Of a stretch of 64,000 nucleotides of DNA, positions 18,190-26,578 are shown in pieces. Each line of letters starts with the position of its first letter. Within the stretch, counting starts at the first letter, position 1. The stretch is taken from NCBI GenBank assembly GCA_038239345.1, contig JBBSEX010000002.1, positions 62,001 to 126,000 on the forward strand. The letters run 5' to 3'. The notes beneath the pieces were generated by a model. The model saw only the letters and a list, made by a program, of their open reading frames with translations. It made no database searches and was not told the origin of the DNA. This DNA is from JBBSEX01 sp038239345. Its GTDB lineage: Bacteria; Acidobacteriota; Terriglobia; Bryobacterales; Bryobacteraceae. The position numbers were made by a program, and so were the translations under genes.

Positions 18190-19581
18190 ATGAAGAACTT
18201 ATTGCGACTTCCTGTCTTTCCCATATTGCTGATTTTCACCGGCCTGCTTGTCGCCGAAACTCCTTCCGCCGTGGCGATCCGCAATGCCCGCATCGTACCC
18301 GTCAGCGGCCCGGCCATCGCCAAGGGCACCGTCGTGGTCCGCAACGGTCTGATCGAATCCGTCGGTGAAAATGTCGCTGTACCGGCTGACGCATGGATTG
18401 TCGAAGGCGATGGACTTACCGTTTATCCCGGCCTGATCGATGCCCTCAGCACGTGGGGCTTGCCCGATGCCGCAACGCCTGCAACGCCCGCAGGCAGAGG
18501 CGCGGCCGGCCCCGCGACGCCCACGGCTGTGCCGGCGATTCCCCCCGCTCCGCCCGCTCGCGGACCCCAGGATCGACCCGGCACCAGCAGTTGGCTCCAC
18601 GCCGCCGATCTAATAAAGACAACCGATCGCCGCCTGGAAACCGTCCGTAGCGGAGGCTTCACCACTGCCGTCACGTTCCCCAACCGCGGTATCTTTGCCG
18701 GACAAGGCGCGGTGATCGACCTTGCCGGCGAGACCACCGGTCAGATGGTAGTGGCCGAGCCGATGGGACAGTACATGACGATGGTCAGCGCCGGCTTTGG
18801 CAGCTATCCATCCTCGCTGATGGGCGTCATCGGCTATATCCGCCAGATTTATATCGACGCCGATTATTACACCTTGCAGAAGAAAGCTTACGCCGCCAAT
18901 CCTCGCGGTTTGAAGCGGCCGGAATACGATCGCGCGCTGGAAGGTGTCATCGAGTCGCCTTGGATCTTGCTGCCGGCATCGCGCCTGGTGGAGATGGATC
19001 GCATGCTCCGATTTGCCGCCGAGCTCAAGAAAAAAGTGATCCTCTATGGCGGGCAGGAAGGCTATCGCGCCGGGGAATTGCTGAGCAAGGCTCACACTCC
19101 GGTGCTGGTCAATTTGAAGTGGCCGGAAAAAGCCAGGGATGGCGACCCTGACGCACCAGAATCGCTGCGTACGATGGAGGTCCGCGATAAAGCGCCTTCC
19201 ACTCCCGCTGTATTAGTTAAAAATGGCGTGCCGTTTGCCTTTTACTCCGGTGGAATCGATCAGCCTCGCGATCTGTTCAAGGCTGTGAAGCGAGCCATCG
19301 ATGCCGGCCTCAGCGCCGATCAGGCGCTGCGGGCGATGACACTAAGTCCCGCTGAAATCTATGGCGTTGCCGATCGCCTGGGAAGCATCGAAAAGGGTAA
19401 AATCGCCAACCTGGTGGTGGCCAAAGGGGAGCTGTTTCAAGATAAGCCGGAGATCAAATTTGTATTCGTCGATGGCGTGAAGTTCGTCCCGGCCCCAGTA
19501 CCCGAAGAAGCCCCGCGCCGCCCAGGCGCCCCTGACGCAGCGGAACCACCACCGCCATCCATCGAAAGAGAGGTTCGGTAA
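18190..19581 (+). CDS. Secreted amidohydrolase-fold protein lacking metal ligands (probable pseudoenzyme)
   Basis: A 463-residue exported protein with signal peptide (MKNLLRLPVFPILLIFTGLLV-like, cleaved near AETPS). The N-terminal strand set and VYPGLIDAL match amidohydrolases, and the C-terminus has ALRAMTLSPAEIYGVADRLGSIEKGKIANLVV, the usual composite domain. At the HxH metal site (residues 86-88) the sequence reads Leu-Ser-Thr, and the middle strand expected to carry His reads ILYGGQEG. It therefore cannot bind the usual binuclear metal centre. A Pro/Ala insert occupies about residues 96-130. It is immediately followed (TAA then ATG) by an intact homologue, which suggests a structural or regulatory subunit. 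Confidence 0.85.
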   Translation: MKNLLRLPVFPILLIFTGLLVAETPSAVAIRNARIVPVSGPAIAKGTVVVRNGLIESVGENVAVPADAWIVEGDGLTVYPGLIDALSTWGLPDAATPATPAGRGAAGPATPTAVPAIPPAPPARGPQDRPGTSSWLHAADLIKTTDRRLETVRSGGFTTAVTFPNRGIFAGQGAVIDLAGETTGQMVVAEPMGQYMTMVSAGFGSYPSSLMGVIGYIRQIYIDADYYTLQKKAYAANPRGLKRPEYDRALEGVIESPWILLPASRLVEMDRMLRFAAELKKKVILYGGQEGYRAGELLSKAHTPVLVNLKWPEKARDGDPDAPESLRTMEVRDKAPSTPAVLVKNGVPFAFYSGGIDQPRDLFKAVKRAIDAGLSADQALRAMTLSPAEIYGVADRLGSIEKGKIANLVVAKGELFQDKPEIKFVFVDGVKFVPAPVPEEAPRRPGAPDAAEPPPPSIEREVR

Positions 19582-20922
19582 ATGAAGCGAAGTGTAGTCT
19601 TCGGATTTTTGATCGCCGCCGCACTGTGTGCCGCCCCCGCCACTGTCATTCAGAACGCGACCGTTCTTACGATTACCAAAGGGACCTTCAAGGGCGCCGT
19701 AGTGGTCCAGGACGGAAAGATCACGGCCGTCGGCGAGAAAGTTGCCGTACCGCGAGGCGCCACGATCATCGATGCGGGCGGGCAGTACGTCATGCCGGGA
19801 ATCATCGATTGCCACTCACACATCGCCATCGAAGCGGTGAACGAGGGCAGCGTTTCCGTTTCGTCGATGGTCAATATGGTGGACGTCATCAATCCCGACG
19901 ACATCTCCATTTATCGCGCGCTTGCCGGGGGCGTGACAACCGCCAATATTCTGCATGGAAGCGCCAACGCCATCGGCGGCCAGTGCACCGTGATCAAGAC
20001 GCGCTGGGGGAAAGATGCGCAGGCATTGCACTTCGACGGCGCTCTGCCCGGCATCAAATTCGCTCTCGGTGAAAACCCCAAACGCCAGGGGAACCCAACG
20101 CCATCGCTGTTCGGCCGCACGCTGAACTTGCGCTACCCAGCCACGCGCATGGGAGTCGAGGACGTTATCCGCGAAGCCTTCAACGACGCGAAAATTTATC
20201 AGGCTTCGTGGAAAGAATATCACCAGAAAATTGCCCGTGGAGAAAAGGCTTTGGCGCCCCGCCGCGATCTGAAATTTGAGCCGCTGGTTGAGGTTCTGGA
20301 AGGCAAGCGTCTGGTGCACGCGCACTGCTATCGGGCCGACGAAATCCTGATGCTGCTGCGGGTGGCCGACGATTATGGCTTCAAGATCCAGACCCTGCAA
20401 CACGTGCTGGAAGGCTATAAAGTCGCCAAGGAAATCGCCGCGCACGGAGCCGGTGCTTCCACGTTCTCCGACTGGTGGTCTTACAAAATCGAGGCCTTCG
20501 ATGCGATCCCTTACAACGCCGCCATCATGACTCGCAAGGGCGTGCTGGTCTCCATCAACAGCGACGACGCCGAACTGATGCGGCACTTAAATAATGAGGC
20601 GGCCAAGACCATGAAGTATGGCGGTCTTAGTGAAGATGAAGCGCTGGCGCTGGTAACTATCAATCCCGCCAAGCAACTGAAGATCGACAAAATGGTGGGC
20701 TCGATCGAAGTCGGCAAGCAAGCCGATCTGGTCATCTATGACAAGCACCCGCTATCGAATTACGCGAAGGTACAGAAAGTTCTGATCGATGGCGAAGTCT
20801 ACTTCGATCGCGACCGCGACATCAGTGGACGGGGCGCGAAGGATGAGTTGAGAAAGACATATATAGAGAAAGAGAAACAGCAGATGAAGAAGCAGGGTCC
20901 GCCCGCCCGGAGGCCTGCATGA
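19582..20922 (+). CDS. Secreted amidohydrolase (metal site intact)
   Basis: A 446-residue exported metal-dependent hydrolase. Signal peptide is MKRSVVFGFLIAAALCAAP. The metal ligands are present: H78 and H80 in PGIIDCHSH, a further HAH pair (246/248) in LVHAHCYRADE, His in QTLQHVLEGYK and Asp 328 in SINSDDAEL. The C-terminus has ALALVTINPAKQLKIDKMVGSIEVGKQADLVIYD, typical of imidazolonepropionase or dipeptidase-like amidohydrolases acting on C-N bonds. The substrate is unknown. It is the only catalytically complete member of three adjacent homologues and overlaps the third by four bases (ATGA). Confidence 0.9.
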   Translation: MKRSVVFGFLIAAALCAAPATVIQNATVLTITKGTFKGAVVVQDGKITAVGEKVAVPRGATIIDAGGQYVMPGIIDCHSHIAIEAVNEGSVSVSSMVNMVDVINPDDISIYRALAGGVTTANILHGSANAIGGQCTVIKTRWGKDAQALHFDGALPGIKFALGENPKRQGNPTPSLFGRTLNLRYPATRMGVEDVIREAFNDAKIYQASWKEYHQKIARGEKALAPRRDLKFEPLVEVLEGKRLVHAHCYRADEILMLLRVADDYGFKIQTLQHVLEGYKVAKEIAAHGAGASTFSDWWSYKIEAFDAIPYNAAIMTRKGVLVSINSDDAELMRHLNNEAAKTMKYGGLSEDEALALVTINPAKQLKIDKMVGSIEVGKQADLVIYDKHPLSNYAKVQKVLIDGEVYFDRDRDISGRGAKDELRKTYIEKEKQQMKKQGPPARRPA

Positions 20923-22223
20923 GGGTTCTCCAGCTTGTAATCGTAAGCTTCTCCCTGGCGTCGCTTAGCGCGGCGGATAATTCGTTCCTGATTCGCGGAG
21001 CCACCATCCATCCGGTTACCAGCGCCGAGATCGCCAATGGAAGTGTGTTGGTTATGGACGGAAAAATCGCCGAGGTCGGCGCGCGCGTGGCGGTGCCGAA
21101 AGGCGTTCGCATTATCGACGGCAAGGGTCTTCATGTTTACCCTGGCATGATTGACGGGGCCAGCGAACTCGGCCTCTCTGAAGTCAGCTCGGTCCGCGAA
21201 AGTGTCGACATCACGGAGCTGGGCGATTTCAATCCGCAACTGCGCGCCGAGGTTGCCGTCAACCCCTCCAGCGAACATATTCCGGTTACTCGCGCGAATG
21301 GCATCACCAGCAGCATCGCCTTGCCGGCGGCTGGCACCGGACGTGGCTTCGGTGGTGGCGCCGGATCCATCATCGGCGGTCAAGCGGCCTTAATCCATCT
21401 CGACGGGTGGACTTGGGAGGATATGGATATTCGCCGCTCGGCCGCGATGCAACTGATTTTTCCGATCATCCAGAGCGTGCCGGCGCGCTTTCAGGGCTTC
21501 GGTGGACCGCGCACTACCTACGCCGAAGCGAAGAAAAATCATGAGACGAAGCTGCGTGAGCTGGACGACTTTTTCGAGGCCGCGCGGCGCTATCAGAAGG
21601 CCAAGGCCGCGCCCGGCTCGGATTTTAAAATCGACCTGAAACTGGAGGCCATGCTCCCCGTACTTGACGGCAAGGAACCGGTGTTCGTGCAAGCCGTCAA
21701 AGAGCGAGCCATCAAGGAGGCGCTGGCTTTTGCTGACAGGCAGAAGATCCGCATCATCCTCGCCGGCATTCGTGAAGTGACTACGATCCTGCCCGATTTG
21801 AAAGCGAAGAACATCCCCGTCATTCTCGGTCCGACACTAGCCTTACCCGAAGAGGACGACGACCCCTACGACAGCGCCGCCACTCTGCCATCGGAGTTGC
21901 TGAAGGCCGGAGTGAAATTCGCTTTTGGCACTTTCGATGTACAATTCGCCCGCAATCTGCCGTATCAGGCCGCAGCCGCGGTGGGGTTTGGTCTGCCCTA
22001 CGACGAGGCTCTGAAGGCCGTAACGATTAATACCGCCGAAATCTTCGGAGTTGGCGATCAGGTGGGATCAATCGATAAAGGCAAATGGGCTGACCTGATC
22101 GTCACTGACGGCGATCCACTGGAAGCGAAAACGAACGTGAAGCAAGTGTTCATCAAAGGCCAGCAATCGGATTTAGCAACGCGGCATACGCGGCTGTATG
22201 AGAAATATCTGGCCAGGCCGTAG
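20919..22223 (+). CDS. Secreted amidohydrolase-fold protein lacking metal ligands (probable pseudoenzyme)
   Basis: A 434-residue exported homologue of the two preceding proteins with signal peptide MRVLQLVIVSFSLASLSAADN. It keeps the fold markers VYPGMIDGASELG and VTINTAEIFGVGDQVGSIDKGKWADLIV, but the HxH of the metal site is replaced by Ala and Glu, and the second His strand reads VFVQAVKER. A Gly-rich loop (AAGTGRGFGGGAGSIIGG) lies near residue 137-154. It overlaps the active homologue by four bases, so the three are co-translated. I infer a non-catalytic partner of the middle enzyme; an alternative is divergence to a metal-free function. Confidence 0.85.
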   Translation: MRVLQLVIVSFSLASLSAADNSFLIRGATIHPVTSAEIANGSVLVMDGKIAEVGARVAVPKGVRIIDGKGLHVYPGMIDGASELGLSEVSSVRESVDITELGDFNPQLRAEVAVNPSSEHIPVTRANGITSSIALPAAGTGRGFGGGAGSIIGGQAALIHLDGWTWEDMDIRRSAAMQLIFPIIQSVPARFQGFGGPRTTYAEAKKNHETKLRELDDFFEAARRYQKAKAAPGSDFKIDLKLEAMLPVLDGKEPVFVQAVKERAIKEALAFADRQKIRIILAGIREVTTILPDLKAKNIPVILGPTLALPEEDDDPYDSAATLPSELLKAGVKFAFGTFDVQFARNLPYQAAAAVGFGLPYDEALKAVTINTAEIFGVGDQVGSIDKGKWADLIVTDGDPLEAKTNVKQVFIKGQQSDLATRHTRLYEKYLARP

Positions 22224-22248
22224 CATCAGCCCGGCACGAAGGAAGAAG

Positions 22249-22887
22249 TTACTGGAGTGTCAGCGTCGCTTTACCCGCTGGCCCGTTATAACTTAATTCA
22301 AGCGACTGGATGTTCTGCGTCTTGCCCCGGTACTGAAAAAATATCAATCCCGCCTGCGGGAGTAGACGCTCGCCCTGCGGGAGTGCCGCTTTTAGAACGT
22401 GTTGCTGCATCGTGTGTTTCACTTCCGGCGGCAGATGGAAAACTGGTGGCGGCGCAGCTTCGCCCTGGCCTCCACCGGTCCCAACACTGCTGCTGGCTTT
22501 CGATTTCGCAGCCGACGCCGGCGGCTCCAGGTCGGGATTCTTTAGCGATTGAAAAATCGCGGCGAACGGTTGATTGGGTAACGCCGTCTTCTTGCCATTA
22601 ACCCGCAACGAAAAATCCTCTAACGATAATTTCAGCCGCGCGTCCGCTGGCCCGAAAAAAGCCGTCTCCACCACCACGTACTCTTCTGTTGAAAGAGTCT
22701 CTTCGGGCATCGGCACGGAGTGGCCGACAAACTCGGCCCCAATCGTAAATACACCGGCTTGGGCATGGGCCTGATAATCGGTGGCGGCCAATCGCGGCGT
22801 CAATCCAACCGGCCTCTCAGCTGGGGGAGTTTGGCCGCTTGCGCACACGCAAATAGCGACGGTGATCAGGACAAAGAAACTTCGCAT
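22249..22887 (-). CDS. Hypothetical secreted protein
   Basis: A 212-residue protein not recognised. It has a signal peptide (MRSFFVLITVAICVCASGQ), then a beta-rich domain with TEEYVVVETAFFGPADARL and FSLRVNGKKTALP, where a stated name-like loop NGKK and FxLxVNG pattern suggest an Ig-like or DUF-type envelope fold. A Pro/Ala/Ser/Gly-rich linker occupies roughly residues 115-150, and the C-terminal part has LIFFQYRGK and LELSYNGPAGKATLTL. It converges with the amidohydrolase trio (25 bases between stops) and reads the same way as the upstream oxidoreductase gene 27 bases away. Confidence 0.72.
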   Translation of the reverse strand: MRSFFVLITVAICVCASGQTPPAERPVGLTPRLAATDYQAHAQAGVFTIGAEFVGHSVPMPEETLSTEEYVVVETAFFGPADARLKLSLEDFSLRVNGKKTALPNQPFAAIFQSLKNPDLEPPASAAKSKASSSVGTGGGQGEAAPPPVFHLPPEVKHTMQQHVLKAALPQGERLLPQAGLIFFQYRGKTQNIQSLELSYNGPAGKATLTLQ

Positions 22888-22914
22888 TGATGCTCACAAC
22901 TTAACATACAAGCG

Positions 22915-24054
22915 TCACGGGGATACAGCGGACGCGCGGCTCCGGTACGACGGATAGTCGACATAACCGCGGGCGTCGAAGGTGTAGAACGTGTCGCGGT
23001 CGTAAGCATTGAGCGGCAGTTGTAAGCGGATCCGTTCCGGCAAATCCGGGTTCGAAATGAAGTGACGCCCGAAGGCGACAGCGTCGGCGTCTCCGTTCTC
23101 CACGATCGCTTCGGCTGTATCCGGCTCGAAGCCGCCGGCGGCGATAATCTTGCCGGTATATACCTTCCGCAATTGTTCCGCGGCGACGGGCGCCCGGCCC
23201 TCGGCGATAACTACGTTGCCCTTCACGCGCGGCTCAATGATGTGCAGATAGGCCAGGCCAAAGCGGTTCAACTGACCAGCGACGTAAGCGAATAAAGCCG
23301 CCGGATCGCTATCCGACATTCCATTCCAGGTTCCGCCCGGCGCAATTCGTACAGCGACGCGATTGCCTCCCCACACCGACACCATCGCCTCTACCACTTC
23401 AAGGAGGAAACGCGAACGGTTTTCAATCGAGCCACCGTAGGCATCGGTGCGATGGTTGCTGCCGTCCTGCAGGAACTGATCGGGTAAATAACCGTTGCCG
23501 GAATGCAGTTCAACGCCGTCAAAGCCCGCGGCCATCGCCCGTTCAGCGGCCTTTCGATAATCCTTCACGATGCCGGCGATTTCGGCGATTGCGAGCGCCC
23601 GATGCGGCGAAGGCTGAACCCAACCGCTGGGCGCGGAAACAAGATGCGACGCATCGTTCCAATAGGCAGGGTCGACCGACGCCGAAACCGGCAATGGACC
23701 GCCCGTCATTTCGATGTGCGACGATCGCCCCGTATGCCACAACTGCGAGAACATATGGCTTCCCTTGGCGTGCACTTCGGCGGTGAGCTTTTTCCAACCT
23801 TCCACCTGCTGATCGGAGTACAAAGCAGGTGCCCCGAGCCAGCCCCGCCCGGTGATGGAAATTGGAGTTGCTTCGGAGACAATGAAGCCGCCATCGGAGG
23901 CTCGCTGCGTGTAGTACTCGCGCATTAAGTCGCCAGGAATATCGCCCGGCTGCTCCGATCGCGAACGCGTCAGGGGCGCCATTACCACCCGATGCTTCAG
24001 TGTCATCGCACCCAGTTGGAGCGGCGTGAAAAGTTTGCGTTCTGAAGTGGTCAT
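22915..24054 (-). CDS. Old Yellow Enzyme family alkene reductase (FMN-dependent)
   Basis: A 379-residue flavoprotein that reduces activated C=C bonds with NAD(P)H. It has the N-terminal LFTPLQLGAMTLKHRVVMAPLTRSR-type FMN site, SQLWHTGRSSH, and the substrate-binding pair in GVELHSGNGYLPDQFL, where His and Asn lie three residues apart as in yeast OYE1. It continues with YGGSIENRSRFLLEVVEA and the C-terminal phosphate loop AAGGFEPDTAEA and DAVAFGRHFISNPDLPERI. Length is typical. It is close to NemA/xenobiotic reductases. It is divergent from the hypothetical gene at 24139. Confidence 0.94.
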   Translation of the reverse strand: MTTSERKLFTPLQLGAMTLKHRVVMAPLTRSRSEQPGDIPGDLMREYYTQRASDGGFIVSEATPISITGRGWLGAPALYSDQQVEGWKKLTAEVHAKGSHMFSQLWHTGRSSHIEMTGGPLPVSASVDPAYWNDASHLVSAPSGWVQPSPHRALAIAEIAGIVKDYRKAAERAMAAGFDGVELHSGNGYLPDQFLQDGSNHRTDAYGGSIENRSRFLLEVVEAMVSVWGGNRVAVRIAPGGTWNGMSDSDPAALFAYVAGQLNRFGLAYLHIIEPRVKGNVVIAEGRAPVAAEQLRKVYTGKIIAAGGFEPDTAEAIVENGDADAVAFGRHFISNPDLPERIRLQLPLNAYDRDTFYTFDARGYVDYPSYRSRASAVSP

Positions 24055-24138
24055 TAGATTCTCCGTACCACCTACGGATACGCCAGGTATGGTTTCGACT
24101 CACAATTTCAGAGGAAAGTAAGATCAAGTAGGTGGACC

Positions 24139-25026
24139 ATGCAGCCCTCTCGTGCTATTGCACTCTCCGTTGCTGGCTCGGCGGTAATCGCGGCATACAT
24201 CGGCGCCACGGTGGGATTCTCTCAACAAACCGCTGCTTTCAGTCCGATCCTTGAGCTGGAAAAAACCGTGTTTGCATTGGGCGAATCCATACGATTGTGG
24301 AACGGCGTAACCGCTCAAACCGACATTCCAGAAAGCTTGTGGGCATCGGGTGTGATGCACATCGTCTGTCCCGACGGAAGCAGGATAGACGACCGTGTCT
24401 CTGTCCGGGACGGAAACCCCGCCCATGGGTGGAAAGGCGGCTGGGGATTTGGGGAACGCAGACTCAGTCCCGGGCGCTACATCGCCTCATTTGAATTCGC
24501 CGGCCGCAGAACGCCCGATCGATCTTTCGAAATAATCGCGAGTCCATTGATTCAGCAAATCGATGCTCACTGGGTTTTCTCGGACTCCAAGAGTGGCGGC
24601 GATATTCACGCTCGCGGCGTCTTGCTTCACTTGGAAAACAAGACCGGTAGAGTGTTACATATCGCTAAGCCTGGCTTAAGCGGAAACGAGGTCTGGATTA
24701 ACGTCAAAGCGATCCAACCGGCAGCCAACGACACTACGTTCGTGCCCGAATCTGCAAGGCTCGAGGCCGGCGAGATTGCCTCTTACGTATTGGACACACT
24801 GAACTGGGACAATCAGCCTCAGTGGCCTATGATCACTGTGCCCGCCGGGGGCTTCACCGATCGCGACGTGCGTTTTCAGGCCGCCTACACGTTCGTCGAT
24901 CGGCGGGAATATGAAGTGACTATCGGTGCGATATTGACGGTCTTCGTCGGCGAACGGGGAGATCCGGATTCGCCGATCTTCCCGCTGCGGATTCTCGTTT
25001 CGGCGACCGCGCGGTTTCGTTGGTAG
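24139..25026 (+). CDS. Hypothetical exported protein
   Basis: A 295-residue protein I do not recognise. The N-terminus (PSRAIALSVAGSAVIAAYIGATV) is a signal peptide or anchor. The body is beta-rich with a first domain containing LELEKTVFALGESIRLW and RRLSPGRYIASFEFAG, a pattern seen in Ig-like or intracellular-proteinase-inhibitor-type sandwiches, and a second domain with RGVLLHLENKTGRVLHI and ITVPAGGFTDRDVRFQ. It is divergent from the alkene reductase, with an 84-base gap for both promoters, and converges on the UDP-glucose dehydrogenase gene. Confidence 0.7.
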   Translation: MQPSRAIALSVAGSAVIAAYIGATVGFSQQTAAFSPILELEKTVFALGESIRLWNGVTAQTDIPESLWASGVMHIVCPDGSRIDDRVSVRDGNPAHGWKGGWGFGERRLSPGRYIASFEFAGRRTPDRSFEIIASPLIQQIDAHWVFSDSKSGGDIHARGVLLHLENKTGRVLHIAKPGLSGNEVWINVKAIQPAANDTTFVPESARLEAGEIASYVLDTLNWDNQPQWPMITVPAGGFTDRDVRFQAAYTFVDRREYEVTIGAILTVFVGERGDPDSPIFPLRILVSATARFRW

Positions 25027-25056
25027 ACGGGCTTGATCGAAGCTCTGACGAAGCCG

Positions 25057-26418
25057 CTAGCCGAGTGTCAGGAAGCGGTATCCCATTTGCGTCATCCGCG
25101 CCCGGTCTAGCACATAGCGGCCGTCCAACAGGATAGGATTTCGCATTGTCGGCAACAGCGCTTCCCAATCCAGTTCGCGATATTCCGGCCATTCCGTGAC
25201 TAAAACGACGGCGTCGCTCTCTTCGGCCACTTGTTCCGGAGTTTGGCAAGGCGTCACATCAAGGTCTTTGTGTTCCTTGAGAAAACGTTCCATCGCCACC
25301 GGATCGTGAACCTTTACGCGGCAGCCTCGTTCGATCAGTTTGCTAGCGATATCGATGGCCGGTGCTTCCCGTAAATCATCCGTATTGGGCTTGAACGCCA
25401 GCCCCAGAAGGCCGATTGTGCGCCCCTTCAAAGTCTTCAATTCCCCTAATAGTTTTTCGATGATGCGCTCACGTTGCCGCTGGTTAATCACCCGCGCGGC
25501 CTTGACGATCGGCATATCCAGCCCGTACTCGGCGGCGGTGGCAACCAACGCGGCCGTGTCCTTGCCAAAGCACGACCCGCCCCAGCCAATGCCCGCTTGC
25601 AGGAAGCGCATTCCGATGCGGGCATCAAGGCCGATACCCTTGGCTACCTGCGTGATATCCGCTCCCACTTTTTCCGCCAGTTGCCCAATTTCATTGATGT
25701 AGCTGATCTTCAACGACAGAAACGCATTCGCCGCATACTTGATCAATTCGGCCGATGCCAAATCCGTGGCGATCAACGGAACCGCGCCCATTCCATCGGG
25801 GCGCGGCAAGTATGCCGGCGGCGTGAATGTCTGATCCAGAATCGGGCGATACAGACTATACAAAACTTCCAGACTGCGCTTCTGATCGCTTCCCACGACG
25901 ACACGATCGGCATACAAACTGTCATGCAGCGCCGAGCCTTCGCGAAGGAATTCGGGATTCGATGCCACGGCGAAAAGTCCATTGGGCTTCTTGCCATTTT
26001 TCTTTTCATAGGAATCGCGCAACAGCGATTCCACCCAGTTGCCGCTACCAATGGGAACGGTCGACTTGTTAACGACAACGGCAAAATCGCCAGCGAAGTT
26101 TTCGCCGATGCCGTTTGCCGCGGCGCAAAGATAGCGCAGGTCCGGACTGCCGTTTGCAGAGGGCGGCGTACCCACCGCGATGAAGATCACTTCCGCGCCT
26201 GGAACAGCCTCCGCGTAATCCGTCGTAAAACGCAGATTGCGCGATGCCTCGGCCAAAAGTTCTTCCAGAAATGGCTCGTAAATTGTGGGCTTTCCCGACT
26301 TTAATAGGGCAATCTTAGCAGCGTCGGCGTCCACGCAGAGCACTTGATGACCGAGGAATGCCAAGCACGCGCCAGTGGTCAGGCCGACATATCCCGTGCC
26401 GATGATACATACTTTCAT
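25057..26418 (-). CDS. ugd: UDP-glucose 6-dehydrogenase
   Basis: A 453-residue enzyme that oxidises UDP-glucose twice to UDP-glucuronate with NAD. I chose the ATG at 26418 (MKVCIIGTGYVGLTTG), where the Rossmann motif starts as in the family; a 16-residue longer frame has no family match. Further motifs are VGTPPSANGSPDL, NKSTVPIGSG, SNPEFLREGSA, the catalytic Cys in GGSCFGKDT, and GLAFKPNTDDLREAPA. The product feeds uronic acid polymers. The gene follows the GT2 glycosyltransferase on the same strand (160 bases apart), and both precede an exopolysaccharide export cluster on the other strand. Confidence 0.95.
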   Translation of the reverse strand: MKVCIIGTGYVGLTTGACLAFLGHQVLCVDADAAKIALLKSGKPTIYEPFLEELLAEASRNLRFTTDYAEAVPGAEVIFIAVGTPPSANGSPDLRYLCAAANGIGENFAGDFAVVVNKSTVPIGSGNWVESLLRDSYEKKNGKKPNGLFAVASNPEFLREGSALHDSLYADRVVVGSDQKRSLEVLYSLYRPILDQTFTPPAYLPRPDGMGAVPLIATDLASAELIKYAANAFLSLKISYINEIGQLAEKVGADITQVAKGIGLDARIGMRFLQAGIGWGGSCFGKDTAALVATAAEYGLDMPIVKAARVINQRQRERIIEKLLGELKTLKGRTIGLLGLAFKPNTDDLREAPAIDIASKLIERGCRVKVHDPVAMERFLKEHKDLDVTPCQTPEQVAEESDAVVLVTEWPEYRELDWEALLPTMRNPILLDGRYVLDRARMTQMGYRFLTLG

Positions 26419-26578
26419 AATTAATCGACGATTATATCGCAGCGGCCCATGGAACCGGTCATCCAATGCAATCCAGCAGGAAGAGCTTGAACCTCTGGCC
26501 AGTCACTCGGCGCAGGCAGAATTTCGCGCCGTTTCACTGATCGTGGCGATGCGTTCATTTGACTGAAAAAGAAGGGGC

